A stretch of DNA of 64,000 nucleotides from Lentzea tibetensis (GTDB taxonomy: Bacteria > Actinomycetota > Actinomycetes > Mycobacteriales > Pseudonocardiaceae): assembly GCF_007845675.1 (NCBI RefSeq), contig NZ_VOBR01000006.1, positions 124,001 to 188,000 of the forward strand. The letters run 5' to 3'. The notes under the pieces were generated by a model. That model searched no databases, was not told the DNA's origin, and saw only the letters and a program-made list of their open reading frames with translations. Positions 1-8,349 of the stretch are shown here, in pieces; positions within the stretch are counted from its first letter, which is position 1, and the number at the start of each line of letters is the position of its first letter. The translations under genes were made by a program, and so were the position numbers.

Positions 1-1
1 G

Positions 2-1189
2 GTGCTGCCCGGTCTGGCGCTGGTCTACCTGTTCGCGGCGCCGACGGGGCTGATGAAGCGGTTCCTGCACCTGCTGGGTGCTGGGCTGGCGGTCGTCGTG
101 TCGGCGGGCTGGTTCATCGCGCTGGTCGACCTGTGGCCGTCGGACAGCCGCCCGTACATCGGCGGGTCGACCGACAACAGCCTGTGGGAGCTGGCGATCG
201 GCTACAACGGCCTCGGCCGGATCTTCGGCGGCGGCCGGGGTGGCGGCGGTGGTGGAGGCGGGAACGTCGGTTTCGGCGGCGAAACCGGCATCACGCGGTT
301 GTTCGGCGCGAGCATGGGCGGGGAGATCTCGTGGCTGCTGCCCGCCGCGTTGATCGGCCTGGCACTGGGCCTGTGGTTCACCCGCAGGGCTCCGCGGACC
401 GACCGCACGCGTGCGGCGCTGGTGCTGTGGGGCGGCTGGCTGCTGGTGAGCGGCGTCGTGTTCAGCTACATGGGCGGCATCATGCACCCGTACTACACGG
501 TGGCTCTGGCACCCGCGATCGCGGCGCTCGTCGCGATCAGCGGCCGCGAGCTGTGGCGCGGCCGCGCGCACTTCCCCGCTCGCGTGGGACTGGCGCTGAT
601 GGTCGCGGTGACCGGCGTGTGGGGGTACATCCTGCTCGACCGCGTGCCGACCTGGTTGCCCGCGGTGCGCTGGATCCTGCTGGGATTGACGGCGCTCGCG
701 GTGTTCGCGCTGCTGTTCGGCGTGAAGCGCGGCGCGCTGCTGGGTGTGGTGATGGCGGCGGTGCTCACCGGCACCGGCGGCTACGCGTTCGCCACGGCCG
801 CGCAGGCGCACAGCGGTTCCATCCCGATGTCCGGACCGGTTCAGTCCGGCCAGCGCGGCGGACCCGGAGGTTTCGGCGGTCAGACGTCGTCCGAGCTGGC
901 CGCGTTGCTCGCGCAGACCGACACCGAGTGGGCGGCCGCGACGACCGGTGCGCAGAGCGCGGCGAGCCTGCAGCTGTCGTCCGGACGGCCGGTGATCGCG
1001 ATCGGCGGCTGGAACGGCAGCGACCCGGCGCCGACATTGGAACAGTTTCAGCGTTACGTTTCAGATGGGAAAGTGAGGTACTTCGTATCGGGTCGCGACA
1101 ACGGCGACATAGCCGAATGGGTGGCTGCTAACTTCGAGGCGCAAACCATTGGCGGACAGACCGTCTACGACCTTGACTCGGGTTCCTGA
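2..1189 (+). CDS. C-terminal part of a GT39-type membrane glycosyltransferase (mannosyltransferase, YkcB-like)
   Basis: The gene is open at the left edge of the window, so only its last 395 or so codons are visible. Several hydrophobic segments alternate with short loops. A Gly-rich loop lies near residues 76-90 and a second Gly/Gln-rich stretch near 280-295. The last 100 residues form a soluble domain with the pattern RPVIAIGGWNGSDPAPT, typical of the extracytoplasmic tail of actinobacterial dolichol-phosphate-mannose-type transferases. These enzymes move a sugar from a polyprenyl-phosphate carrier onto an acceptor outside the membrane. The catalytic N-terminal loops are outside the window, so the exact sugar and acceptor cannot be judged. 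Confidence 0.75.
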   Translation: MLPGLALVYLFAAPTGLMKRFLHLLGAGLAVVVSAGWFIALVDLWPSDSRPYIGGSTDNSLWELAIGYNGLGRIFGGGRGGGGGGGGNVGFGGETGITRLFGASMGGEISWLLPAALIGLALGLWFTRRAPRTDRTRAALVLWGGWLLVSGVVFSYMGGIMHPYYTVALAPAIAALVAISGRELWRGRAHFPARVGLALMVAVTGVWGYILLDRVPTWLPAVRWILLGLTALAVFALLFGVKRGALLGVVMAAVLTGTGGYAFATAAQAHSGSIPMSGPVQSGQRGGPGGFGGQTSSELAALLAQTDTEWAAATTGAQSAASLQLSSGRPVIAIGGWNGSDPAPTLEQFQRYVSDGKVRYFVSGRDNGDIAEWVAANFEAQTIGGQTVYDLDSGS

Positions 1190-1210
1190 CCACCTGTTCG
1201 CTCGTGCCCC

Positions 1211-2197
1211 ATGCGTCAGATGACAGCACTGCTCGCCGCGGTCGCGGTGGCGTTGAGCGCAACTCCCGCCACCGCGTCCGCGGCTTCCCCCGAACGCGAG
1301 ATCGCGACGGGACTGACCCACCCGTGGGCCATCGGCTTCCTGCCCGACGGCTCCGCGCTGTTCACCGAACGGGACAGCGCGCGGATCATGTCCGTGCGCG
1401 GCGGCGTGGTCCGCGAGGTCCAGAAGATCACCGAGGCGAAGCCGAACGGCGTGCAGAGCGGACTGCTCGGCATCGCGGTGTCACCGAAGTACGCGGTGGA
1501 CCGCACCGTCTTCATCTACTACTCCACCGAGACCGACAACCGCATCGCCCGCCTGAAGCTGGGCCAACCCCCGCAGCCGATCGTCACCGGAATCCCACTG
1601 GGCCAGCGCCGCGTCGGCGGCCGCCTGGCGTTCGGTCCCGACGGCCACCTGTACGCCACCACCGGCGACGCCATGCGCCCCGAACTCGCACAGGACCCGA
1701 ACTCGTTGGGCGGCAAGGTGTTGCGGATGGACCGCAACGGCAAACCGGTGCGCGGCAAGTCACTCGTCTACTCACTCGGCCACCGCGACCCGCAGGGCAT
1801 CACGTGGGACTCGGGCAAGCGCCTGTACGTGTCGGAGTCCGGCGAGAGCACGTGGGACGAGCTGAACCTCGTCGAGCAGGGCCGCAACCACGGGTGGCCG
1901 ATCTGCGAGGGCAAGTGCGGCAAGCCGGGGTTCGTCGACCCGATCGTCCAGTGGCACACCGAGGAGGCCACTCCCAGCGACCTCGGGTACGCGCGTGGCC
2001 ACCTCTACATGGCTGCCAACCTGGGCAAGCGGCTGTGGAAGATCCCTGTGCGGGACGGCAAGCCCGGGACTCCGGAGGCTCTGTTCGTCGGCACCTACGG
2101 CAAGTTGCGCGCGGTCGAGCCTGCGCGTGACGGGAGCATCTGGATCTCGTCTACCAACGGTGCGGGTACGGACAAGATCGTCAGCTTCACGCCGTAG
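1211..2197 (+). CDS. Secreted PQQ-dependent sugar dehydrogenase (glucose/sorbosone dehydrogenase family)
   Basis: This 328-residue protein has an N-terminal signal peptide ending around ATASA, then the repeated beta-propeller pattern of soluble glucose/sorbosone dehydrogenases. Recognisable stretches are GLTHPWAIGFLPDG (first blade), LLGIAVSPKY, GGRLAFGPDGHLYATTGD and SLGHRDPQGITWD. They match the family blocks that carry the calcium and PQQ ligands. The length fits the bacterial members, which oxidise aldose sugars outside the cell and pass electrons to the respiratory chain. It starts 21 bp after the glycosyltransferase in the same direction, so the two may be co-transcribed. No PQQ biosynthesis genes are in the window. 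Confidence 0.85.
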   Translation: MRQMTALLAAVAVALSATPATASAASPEREIATGLTHPWAIGFLPDGSALFTERDSARIMSVRGGVVREVQKITEAKPNGVQSGLLGIAVSPKYAVDRTVFIYYSTETDNRIARLKLGQPPQPIVTGIPLGQRRVGGRLAFGPDGHLYATTGDAMRPELAQDPNSLGGKVLRMDRNGKPVRGKSLVYSLGHRDPQGITWDSGKRLYVSESGESTWDELNLVEQGRNHGWPICEGKCGKPGFVDPIVQWHTEEATPSDLGYARGHLYMAANLGKRLWKIPVRDGKPGTPEALFVGTYGKLRAVEPARDGSIWISSTNGAGTDKIVSFTP

Positions 2198-2205
2198 TGG
2201 TTGTG

Positions 2206-2244
2206 GTCGTTGTTTGCGGGTCGTTGTTTGTGGGTTGTTTGTGG
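2206..2244 (+). repeat. 14-bp tandem repeat, two full and one partial copy
   Basis: The unit GTCGTTGTTTGYGG occurs at 2206-2219 and 2220-2233, followed by a truncated copy (GTTGTTTGTGG) at 2234-2244. It starts eight bases after the sugar dehydrogenase stop codon. It is T/G-rich on the plus strand and unlike the surrounding GC-balanced DNA. Confidence 0.85.
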
Positions 2245-2504
2245 CGTGACCTGGGCACTAACCAGAAGTTATCGCGTGAACGGCCCGTTGACTCGCCCGG
2301 TTGCTCGCCAGCCGGAACGATGACGTGGTGTGATTCGTTGCGCCAGGAGGAAGCGCGCGGGAGGCAGCAGCGAGAACGCGGGTAGTCGGACGAGTCGGGC
2401 CATGAGTCCTCGGCTGATGTCCGGCCCCGCCTCATCGCAGACCCGCCTCGCCGCTGCCTCACCACCGCTACCGCATGTGCCGTCAACGCCTCACCGCCGC
2501 TGCA

Positions 2505-2593
2505 CCGCCATCGCGGCCGCTGTGCGCCGCTGCACGGCCACCGCTGCGCCGCCACCGTTGTGCGCCGCTGCGCCGCCATCGCGGCCGCTGTGC
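2505..2593. repeat. 21-bp perfect direct repeat, offset 68 bp
   Basis: A 21-bp stretch beginning CCGCCATCGCGGCCGCTGTG occurs at 2505-2525 and again at 2573-2593. The DNA between is built of similar GCCGCTGCNCCG pieces, suggesting local duplication and drift. Confidence 0.8.
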
Positions 2594-2749
2594 CACTTCG
2601 CCGCTGCCACTGCGGCCGGAGTGGCACTTGGCCACCGGCACTGCAGCAGCTGTGCCGCTGCGTCCGCTGCCACCACCGCGGCAGACCCGCTACCGGCCCG
2701 TGCGGAACAGCTCCCACGGGACCCGTGCGGCAGGGCAGCTCCCACGGAC

Positions 2750-2905
2750 CCAAGCGGGGCGGCTCACGGACCCAAGCGGGGCGGCTCCTGCGGGCCCCAA
2801 GCAGAGCGGCTCCCGCAGGCCTCAAGCCGAGCAGCGCACGGCCCCAAGCAGAGCGGCACACGCGCCCAAGCAGAGCGGCTCCCGCAGGCTTCAAGCGGAG
2901 CGGCG
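2750..2905. repeat. Degenerate periodic repeat, seven copies about every 22-25 bp
   Basis: The core YCAAGCRGRGCGGC or a close variant recurs at about 2750, 2772, 2797, 2821, 2844, 2866 and 2891. Flanks such as CTCCYGCRGGC are also shared between copies. The spacing is regular but the copies differ by several bases, and there is no conserved-repeat/unique-spacer structure as in CRISPR. Confidence 0.8.
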
Positions 2906-2927
2906 CGCGGCCACCGCAGAACGACCC

Positions 2928-3386
2928 TCACGGACCGCCGATGAGCCCCGCCGGCCGCCGATCCCGCAAATAGGCAGCCGGCGCAGGCTCGATCATCAAC
3001 ATGTTCCGCACCCAGGAAGACCGTTCGAACTCCACGATCGGCAACTCCCACACGCACCCGATGAACGGCTCGGCCAGCGGCGTGAACGCTTCCGGCGAGG
3101 AAGTGGGCGCGGATGCCGTGGCGCACTGGAGGATCGTCTCGTGGCACCACATGTAGGCGTTGAGCCACACGGCATCCTCACCGAAGTGCAGGATCGAGAA
3201 CGCGGCCGCCGAACTGCCGGACGTCGGCGTGAACGAGGCGAGCGTCTTCTCCAGAGCCGTGTCCGCGGCGGCGCGGATCACGGGTGAGAGCTCCTCACCG
3301 TCCAGTGTCAGCTCGTAGCGCTTCACCTGCCACTGCGCCGCCACCGCCACCGGTAACGGGCGAACGTGCCTCTCCCGGAATGTCAT
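2928..3386 (-). CDS. Conserved hypothetical protein
   Basis: I do not recognise this family. From the ATG at 3386 the protein has 152 residues with a normal globular composition. It includes a run rich in Trp, Cys and aromatic residues (AVWLNAYMWCHET) near residues 74-86 and an EFERSSWVRNML stretch near the end. The start lies inside the last 92 bp of the SGNH hydrolase gene in the same direction, a long overlap. The true start could be further downstream, but codon use and the start of the Arg/His-rich N-terminus favour 3386. An open frame reaching 3419 exists but has no better start. Confidence 0.55.
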   Translation of the reverse strand: MTFRERHVRPLPVAVAAQWQVKRYELTLDGEELSPVIRAAADTALEKTLASFTPTSGSSAAAFSILHFGEDAVWLNAYMWCHETILQCATASAPTSSPEAFTPLAEPFIGCVWELPIVEFERSSWVRNMLMIEPAPAAYLRDRRPAGLIGGP

Positions 3387-4101
3387 GGCTCCACAGTAGA
3401 GGCGCCAGGTCGCTTCCACGACGCCACAGCCACGGGATTCCCTTGACCAGCAACCACGCCACGTGGTGCGCGATCGTCAACTCCCTGCCACCACTGCACT
3501 CCAGGCTCACTTGACCGACGTCGTGGCCTGATTCCACCAGTTTCGCGGCGAAAGCGCGTGCGAGCATGCGGTGGCCGAGTTCGGACGGGTGCAGCCGGTC
3601 GACCGCCCAGGTCGGCAACTCGTAGGCGCCCGGAAGCAGGTGCAGGTCGACGCACTTGGCGCCGTGCCGCGCGACCACGACGTCGATGATCTCGTTGAGC
3701 GCGGTGATGCGTTCGCCGAGCACGCGCCGCAACCGGCCGGGCAGCTTGAACACCCTGCCCTGGTCGTGGAATCGCACGGTCACCACGGACGTGCCCGCCG
3801 CGGACAGCGACCCGACGATCTGGTCCAGGTCGGAGTGCAGCTGCCGGGTGTCGAAGTCCGACCGCAGGGTGTCGTTCACACCCGCGATCACGACCGCGGC
3901 GGACGGCTGCAGGCGCAACGCCGACGGCAGCTGCGTGCGCCGCACGTCCGCGATTCTGGCTCCGGACAGCGCGAAATTGCGGTAATCGCCGCCGAACGCG
4001 GACGAGAGCAGGGGGCCGAACCCGCGCCAGCCGCCGGATACCGGATCACCGATGCCGACCGCCGTCGAATCTCCCAGCAACACCAACACGCGCCCCAGCA
4101 T
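3295..4101 (-). CDS. SGNH/GDSL-family hydrolase
   Basis: The 268-residue protein begins with the GDSL-type block I: LVLLGDSTAVGIGD, with the nucleophile Ser at about residue 11. Block III is visible as VIAGVNDT (the oxyanion-hole Asn) and block V as DRLHPSELGH (catalytic Asp and His). This order defines SGNH esterases/lipases that hydrolyse acyl or acetyl esters. The tail HHVAWLLVKGIPWLWRR resembles that of actinobacterial members. No signal peptide is visible, so it is probably cytosolic or membrane associated. The ATG at 4101 directly precedes block I; the upstream continuation is Arg/Pro-rich and non-family-like. Confidence 0.85.
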   Translation of the reverse strand: MLGRVLVLLGDSTAVGIGDPVSGGWRGFGPLLSSAFGGDYRNFALSGARIADVRRTQLPSALRLQPSAAVVIAGVNDTLRSDFDTRQLHSDLDQIVGSLSAAGTSVVTVRFHDQGRVFKLPGRLRRVLGERITALNEIIDVVVARHGAKCVDLHLLPGAYELPTWAVDRLHPSELGHRMLARAFAAKLVESGHDVGQVSLECSGGRELTIAHHVAWLLVKGIPWLWRRGSDLAPLLWSHDIPGEARSPVTGGGGGAVAGEALRADTGR

Positions 4102-4142
4102 GGGGTTTCCCGGTGATCCCGGAATGGCCGGACGGGAACGGT

Positions 4143-5330
4143 TCAGCGAAATGCTGGGTAAAGCGGGAGTTCGAGCACCTCGGCTCCGTACCGGTCCACC
4201 AGTGCGCCGACGACGGTGTCCGCGTGCTCGGCTACCTGCTTCTCGCCCAGTGTGATCGCGTCCTGGCGCATCCGCACCCAGCGACCCGCCAGCACGACCC
4301 GGCGCGGTGGCGCGTCGCTCACGCGGTGGTCGTCGATCTTCGGCAGGCCGCGGAACGTCGCGAGCCACACCCACAGCAGCTGGGCTTCCAGCAGGCGCGG
4401 TAACAGCACCGCGTCGTCGTCGATCTCCGGCCACACCGAGCCGACCTCGGCCCGCCACGCCGCGACCATGGCCTCGGACATGCCGGGCGGCAGGCCGTAA
4501 CCGCACCAGCAGGACGGGAACGGCACGCGCAGGCACGCGGCGTCGAACACGATGTCGCGGACGCAGCCGCCCTCGAAGTCGACGAACCGCACGCCGCGGC
4601 TGGTGACCAGCTGGTTGTCCGGGCACGCCGACGACGTGCTGAACGCGCGGCGCCGCGACAGCGTGAACGCCCGCGCCGCCTCGGCCGCGAACTCCAGTGC
4701 CTGCGGTGACGTCCCGACGCCGAGCTCGGACGCCAGCAGGTCCGGCAGGCCCGCGATGGCGGCGTGCACGTCGACCGCGACCGGGTCCTGGCAGCACTGG
4801 CTGCCCGCACGCCGCATCAGCGCGTCGAAATCAGCGTCGCGGCCCGCGGTGGTGGCGTGCAGACGGCCCATGGCGTGCGCCCACGACAGGAGGCCGCGTT
4901 CGGCGGCGCGGGCGTCGCCGCCGTGCAGCTTCTCGGACAACCGCGGCGCGCGGCCGAGGTCCTCCAGCACGACCAGGCGCGACTTGGCGTCCTGCGCGAA
5001 GAGTTCGGGGGTGGCGCGTTCCTCGGACGGCAGCGCGGTCAGCAGCTGGTGGCTGACGGCCTCGTGGGCCCACGGGTCGCGGTCGTGCGACGCGGGCGGG
5101 TAGCGCTTCACCACCAGCGTTCTGGGCAGCGAGAACGGGGACGACGCGACCTTCACCCGGATGACCACGGAACGCCCGGCTCCGCCGAGCTCCTCGGGAT
5201 CGGCGAGTCGAACCTGGGCTCCGAGCCGCCTGCTCAACACCTGTTCTGCCGCGACAACCGCTTCGATGACCTGAGGAGATGCGGTGCCGTCGACGTCAGG
5301 GGAGCCAGCGGTGATCTCCACGACGCTCAT
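4143..5330 (-). CDS. Aminoglycoside-phosphotransferase-like (APH/choline kinase fold) protein
   Basis: The 395-residue protein has a kinase-like layout. An N-lobe contains TLVVKRYPP (probable ATP-binding Lys) and LVVLEDLG (hinge). A catalytic loop appears as ACPDNQLV (Asp and Asn spaced as in APH enzymes), followed by RFVDFEGG, the metal-binding Asp of the DFG-like motif. Substrate is unknown; members phosphorylate small molecules and only some confer resistance. It lies upstream of the SGNH hydrolase with a 41-bp gap, so co-transcription is likely. The loop sequence differs from the usual HGDxxxxN by having CPDN, which may alter activity. Confidence 0.7.
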   Translation of the reverse strand: MSVVEITAGSPDVDGTASPQVIEAVVAAEQVLSRRLGAQVRLADPEELGGAGRSVVIRVKVASSPFSLPRTLVVKRYPPASHDRDPWAHEAVSHQLLTALPSEERATPELFAQDAKSRLVVLEDLGRAPRLSEKLHGGDARAAERGLLSWAHAMGRLHATTAGRDADFDALMRRAGSQCCQDPVAVDVHAAIAGLPDLLASELGVGTSPQALEFAAEAARAFTLSRRRAFSTSSACPDNQLVTSRGVRFVDFEGGCVRDIVFDAACLRVPFPSCWCGYGLPPGMSEAMVAAWRAEVGSVWPEIDDDAVLLPRLLEAQLLWVWLATFRGLPKIDDHRVSDAPPRRVVLAGRWVRMRQDAITLGEKQVAEHADTVVGALVDRYGAEVLELPLYPAFR

Positions 5331-5458
5331 CCCCTCCGACCCTACTCCCCTGCGCCCGGTCCCTTTTGCGTTCGAGCCCCGCCGACGCTAACGGGCCCAG
5401 GCGACGATCACGACCACTTGTTGATAACGGCTCGTTCCGTTTCCGAATTCGCACACGT

Positions 5459-6403
5459 TCACCCACTGGACAGTGGACGTGTTGTCACACCATCCGTTGC
5501 CCCACGCCTGCGGATCAACAGGACCAACGCGGCGGCGGCGACAATACCGATCAAGTTGATGAGCAACTGGAGCAGTGACTTGCCCGCTCTGTCCCATTCC
5601 CCGAGAACCGACGCCAAAGCCGCATATCCGGCCGCGGGCACGGTCGTCACCGAGATGAAGACGCCGACCAGCGCCGCGGACTTCGCGGACGTCAGCGACA
5701 GCACCCCCGCCGCACCCGCCAGCATCGCCACGATCAGCGAGTACGCGCTGAGGTCGTAGATGAAGTCCACCTGGTGCTGGTCGCCGAACACCGCGGCGCG
5801 GTCGAACAGTCCGGTGAACGCGCCGGCCAGCGCGAACACGGCGGTGACCGCCATCGCGACCGGGAACCCGATCCCGAGCGCCACGGCCGCGCGTTTCACC
5901 AGGTCCCAGCGCCGCGCGACGAGCCCGACGGCGATCGCGGCGAGCGGGCCGAACTCCGGTCCGACGACCATGGCGCCGACGATCGTGACCGGTGAGTCGG
6001 TCGCGATGCCGACCGCCGCGAGCAGGCAGGCGATCGTCAGGAACGCCTGGAAGGTCCAGCTCGGCTTCGACTCCTCGCCGGTGCGGGAGATCAGTTCCTC
6101 CCACACGATCGCGTCCGACCCGTCGCCGGGCGCGGCCTCTTCGGCGCGGTCGGCGTGGTCGGACAGCGACGTGTCGATCACTTCGAGGGTGACGCCGCCG
6201 TCGCGGTCGATGCCCAGCTCGCACAGCGCGGCCAGGATCTCGTCGGTGGCCTCCCTGGCGACGTCCGCTTCGACGAGATCGCCAGGGGGCTCGACGGCCG
6301 CGCCGCGCAGGAGCACCAGGTGGGTGGCTCCCGCGTGACGGCGCAGCACGTCGAGCGCCGCTTCGGTGCGCTCAGCCGGGCACACGGCCCGGAGGTGCAG
6401 CAT
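5459..6403 (-). CDS. DUF389 integral membrane protein
   Basis: This 314-residue protein has a soluble N-terminal domain (about residues 1-120) and then about six hydrophobic segments. It includes the DUF389 core TIVGAMVVGPEFGPLAAIAVGL. Function in bacteria is not established. Its ATG overlaps the stop codon of aspS by one base (TAATG), so translation is probably coupled to aspartyl-tRNA synthetase. The pairing is positional and does not by itself show a role in translation. Confidence 0.8.
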   Translation of the reverse strand: MLHLRAVCPAERTEAALDVLRRHAGATHLVLLRGAAVEPPGDLVEADVAREATDEILAALCELGIDRDGGVTLEVIDTSLSDHADRAEEAAPGDGSDAIVWEELISRTGEESKPSWTFQAFLTIACLLAAVGIATDSPVTIVGAMVVGPEFGPLAAIAVGLVARRWDLVKRAAVALGIGFPVAMAVTAVFALAGAFTGLFDRAAVFGDQHQVDFIYDLSAYSLIVAMLAGAAGVLSLTSAKSAALVGVFISVTTVPAAGYAALASVLGEWDRAGKSLLQLLINLIGIVAAAALVLLIRRRGATDGVTTRPLSSG

Positions 6404-8172
6404 TACTTCTGGTCGGGCTTCGCGTCGACGCCAGCTTCCTTGCGCTGCTGCGGGGTGATCGGCGCGGGTGCCGCGGTCAGCGGGTCGTAGCCGCCGCCGC
6501 TCTTCGGGAACGCGATGACCTCGCGGATCGAGTCCGCGCCCGCGAGCAGCATCGTGATGCGGTCCCAGCCGAACGCGATGCCGCCGTGCGGCGGAGCGCC
6601 GAACTTGAAGGCGTCGAGCAGGAAGCCGAACTTCTCCTGCGCCTCTTCTTCGGACAGGCCCATGATGGTGAAGACCCGCTGCTGCACGTCGGCGCGGTGG
6701 ATACGGATCGAGCCGCCGCCGATCTCGTTGCCGTTGCAGACGATGTCGTAGGCGTAGGCCAGCGCGTTGCCGGGGTCCTCCTCGAAGCGGTCGATCCACT
6801 CCGGGGTGGGCGAGGTGAACGCGTGGTGCAGCGCGGTCCACTTGCCGCTGCCGACCGCGACGTCGTCACCGATCTTGTCGACGGCCTCGAACAGCGGCGC
6901 GTCGACGACCCACACGAACGACCAGGAGTTCTCGTCGATCAGGCCGACGCGCTGCGCGATCTCGTTGCGTGCGGCGCCGAGCAGCGCGCGGGCGCCGTCG
7001 CGCTCACCGGCGGCGAAGAAGATGCAGTCACCGGGGTTCGCGCCGACGGCCTTGGCGAGACCCTCGCGCTCGGCGTCGGTGAGGTTCTTGGCGACCGGGC
7101 CGCCCAGCGTGCCGTCCTCGGCGACCAGCACGTACGCGAGGCCCTTGGCGCCGCGCTGCTTGGCCCACTCCTGCCACGCGTCGAGCGTGCGCCGCGGCTG
7201 GTCCGCACCGCCCGGCATGACGACGGCGCCGACGTACTGCGCCTGGAACACGCGGAACGTCGTGTCCTTGAAGTACTCGGTCAGCTCGGTGAGCTCGAGG
7301 TCGAAGCGCAGGTCCGGCTTGTCCGAGCCGTACTTGGCCATCGACTCGGCGTAGCTGATCCGGCGGATCGGGCCCTCGATGTCGTACCCGATCGTGCCCT
7401 TCCACAGGGCCTTCAGGATCTTCTCGGACAGCGCGATGACGTCGTCCTGCTCGACGAAGCTCATCTCGATGTCGAGCTGGGTGAACTCGGGCTGCCGGTC
7501 GGCGCGGAAGTCCTCGTCCCGGTAGCAGCGCGCGATCTGGTAGTACCGCTCCATGCCGCCGACCATGAGCAGCTGCTTGAACAGCTGCGGCGACTGCGGC
7601 AGCGCGTACCAGGAACCCGGACGCAGCCGCGCGGGCACCAGGAAGTCGCGGGCGCCCTCGGGGGTGCTGCGGGTGAGCGTCGGCGTCTCGATCTCGACGA
7701 ACTTGTCGGCGTGCAGCACCTCGCGGGCGAGGCGGTTGACCTCGCTGCGCATCCGGATGGCCTTGGCCGGGCCGCTGCGGCGCAGGTCGAGGTACCGGTG
7801 CTTGAGGCGGGCCTCCTCGCCGACCTCCAGGTGGTCGTCCACCTGGAACGGCAGCGGGGCCGCCTCGTTCAGCACCTCGAGCTCGGTCGCGTACACCTCG
7901 ATCGCGCCGGTGGCGAGGTCGGTGTTCTCGCTGCCCTCGGGCCGCTTGGTGACGTCGCCGACGACCTTGACCACGAACTCCGAGCGCAGCCGGTGCGCCC
8001 GCTCGGCCATCTCGCCCTCGCGGAAGACCACCTGGGCGACACCGCTGGCGTCGCGCAGGTCGATGAAGATGACACCGCCGTGATCACGCCTGCGAGCGAC
8101 CCACCCGGTCAGGGTGACGGACTGCCCGGCGTGCTCGGCCCGGAGTGACCCGGCCTCGTGCGTGCGCAACAC
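6403..8172 (-). CDS. aspS: Aspartyl-tRNA synthetase
   Basis: The 589-residue enzyme charges tRNA-Asp, or both tRNA-Asp and tRNA-Asn in non-discriminating forms. The order is typical of bacterial AspRS. An N-terminal OB-fold anticodon-binding domain contains [18 protein letters not shown]. Class II motifs follow: [16 protein letters not shown], and the motif 2 region [23 protein letters not shown] insertion occupies the middle, and a C-terminal motif 3 reads GGIAFGWDR. The GTG start at 8172 is preceded by GAGGAG at a proper distance. Whether it also mischarges tRNA-Asn cannot be told with certainty here. Confidence 0.97.
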   Translation of the reverse strand: MLRTHEAGSLRAEHAGQSVTLTGWVARRRDHGGVIFIDLRDASGVAQVVFREGEMAERAHRLRSEFVVKVVGDVTKRPEGSENTDLATGAIEVYATELEVLNEAAPLPFQVDDHLEVGEEARLKHRYLDLRRSGPAKAIRMRSEVNRLAREVLHADKFVEIETPTLTRSTPEGARDFLVPARLRPGSWYALPQSPQLFKQLLMVGGMERYYQIARCYRDEDFRADRQPEFTQLDIEMSFVEQDDVIALSEKILKALWKGTIGYDIEGPIRRISYAESMAKYGSDKPDLRFDLELTELTEYFKDTTFRVFQAQYVGAVVMPGGADQPRRTLDAWQEWAKQRGAKGLAYVLVAEDGTLGGPVAKNLTDAEREGLAKAVGANPGDCIFFAAGERDGARALLGAARNEIAQRVGLIDENSWSFVWVVDAPLFEAVDKIGDDVAVGSGKWTALHHAFTSPTPEWIDRFEEDPGNALAYAYDIVCNGNEIGGGSIRIHRADVQQRVFTIMGLSEEEAQEKFGFLLDAFKFGAPPHGGIAFGWDRITMLLAGADSIREVIAFPKSGGGYDPLTAAPAPITPQQRKEAGVDAKPDQK

Positions 8173-8349
8173 GGTGGTGGCTCCTCTTAGTTCAAAGCGT
8201 GTGGTCGGTCAAGGCTAGCCAACGCCCCCCTTGGCATATTCACCAGGTTTCTCGACCACGACCCCGCGGTCGTTCAGACCTGACGCCGGTGATCCACATC
8301 ACGGCAATGCACTGGCAGGGCGACTCGTCGCACTTCTACGGTCTTCACC

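Larger units (their letters stand above)
2198..2927. other. 730-bp gap without a convincing gene, rich in degenerate repeats
   Basis: Several long open frames cross this stretch on both strands, but all are dominated by Ala, Arg, Pro and Ser and look like products of high GC with few stop codons. None has a plausible start or domain. Three kinds of repeat are visible and listed separately: a 14-bp tandem near 2206, a 21-bp direct repeat near 2505, and a roughly 23-bp periodic element near 2750-2905. Confidence 0.6.

Noticed and set aside
2750-2905. Possible CRISPR array
   Set aside because: Copies are degenerate, the period is only 22-25 bp with no room for separate spacers, and no cas genes are present.
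2187-2944. Open frames of 200-270 codons on both strands in the repeat-rich gap
   Set aside because: Composition is almost only Ala, Arg, Pro, Ser and Gly, frames overlap each other, and no start site or domain is convincing.
6586-8148. 520-codon frame opposite aspS
   Set aside because: It is the antisense shadow of a clear aspartyl-tRNA synthetase gene.
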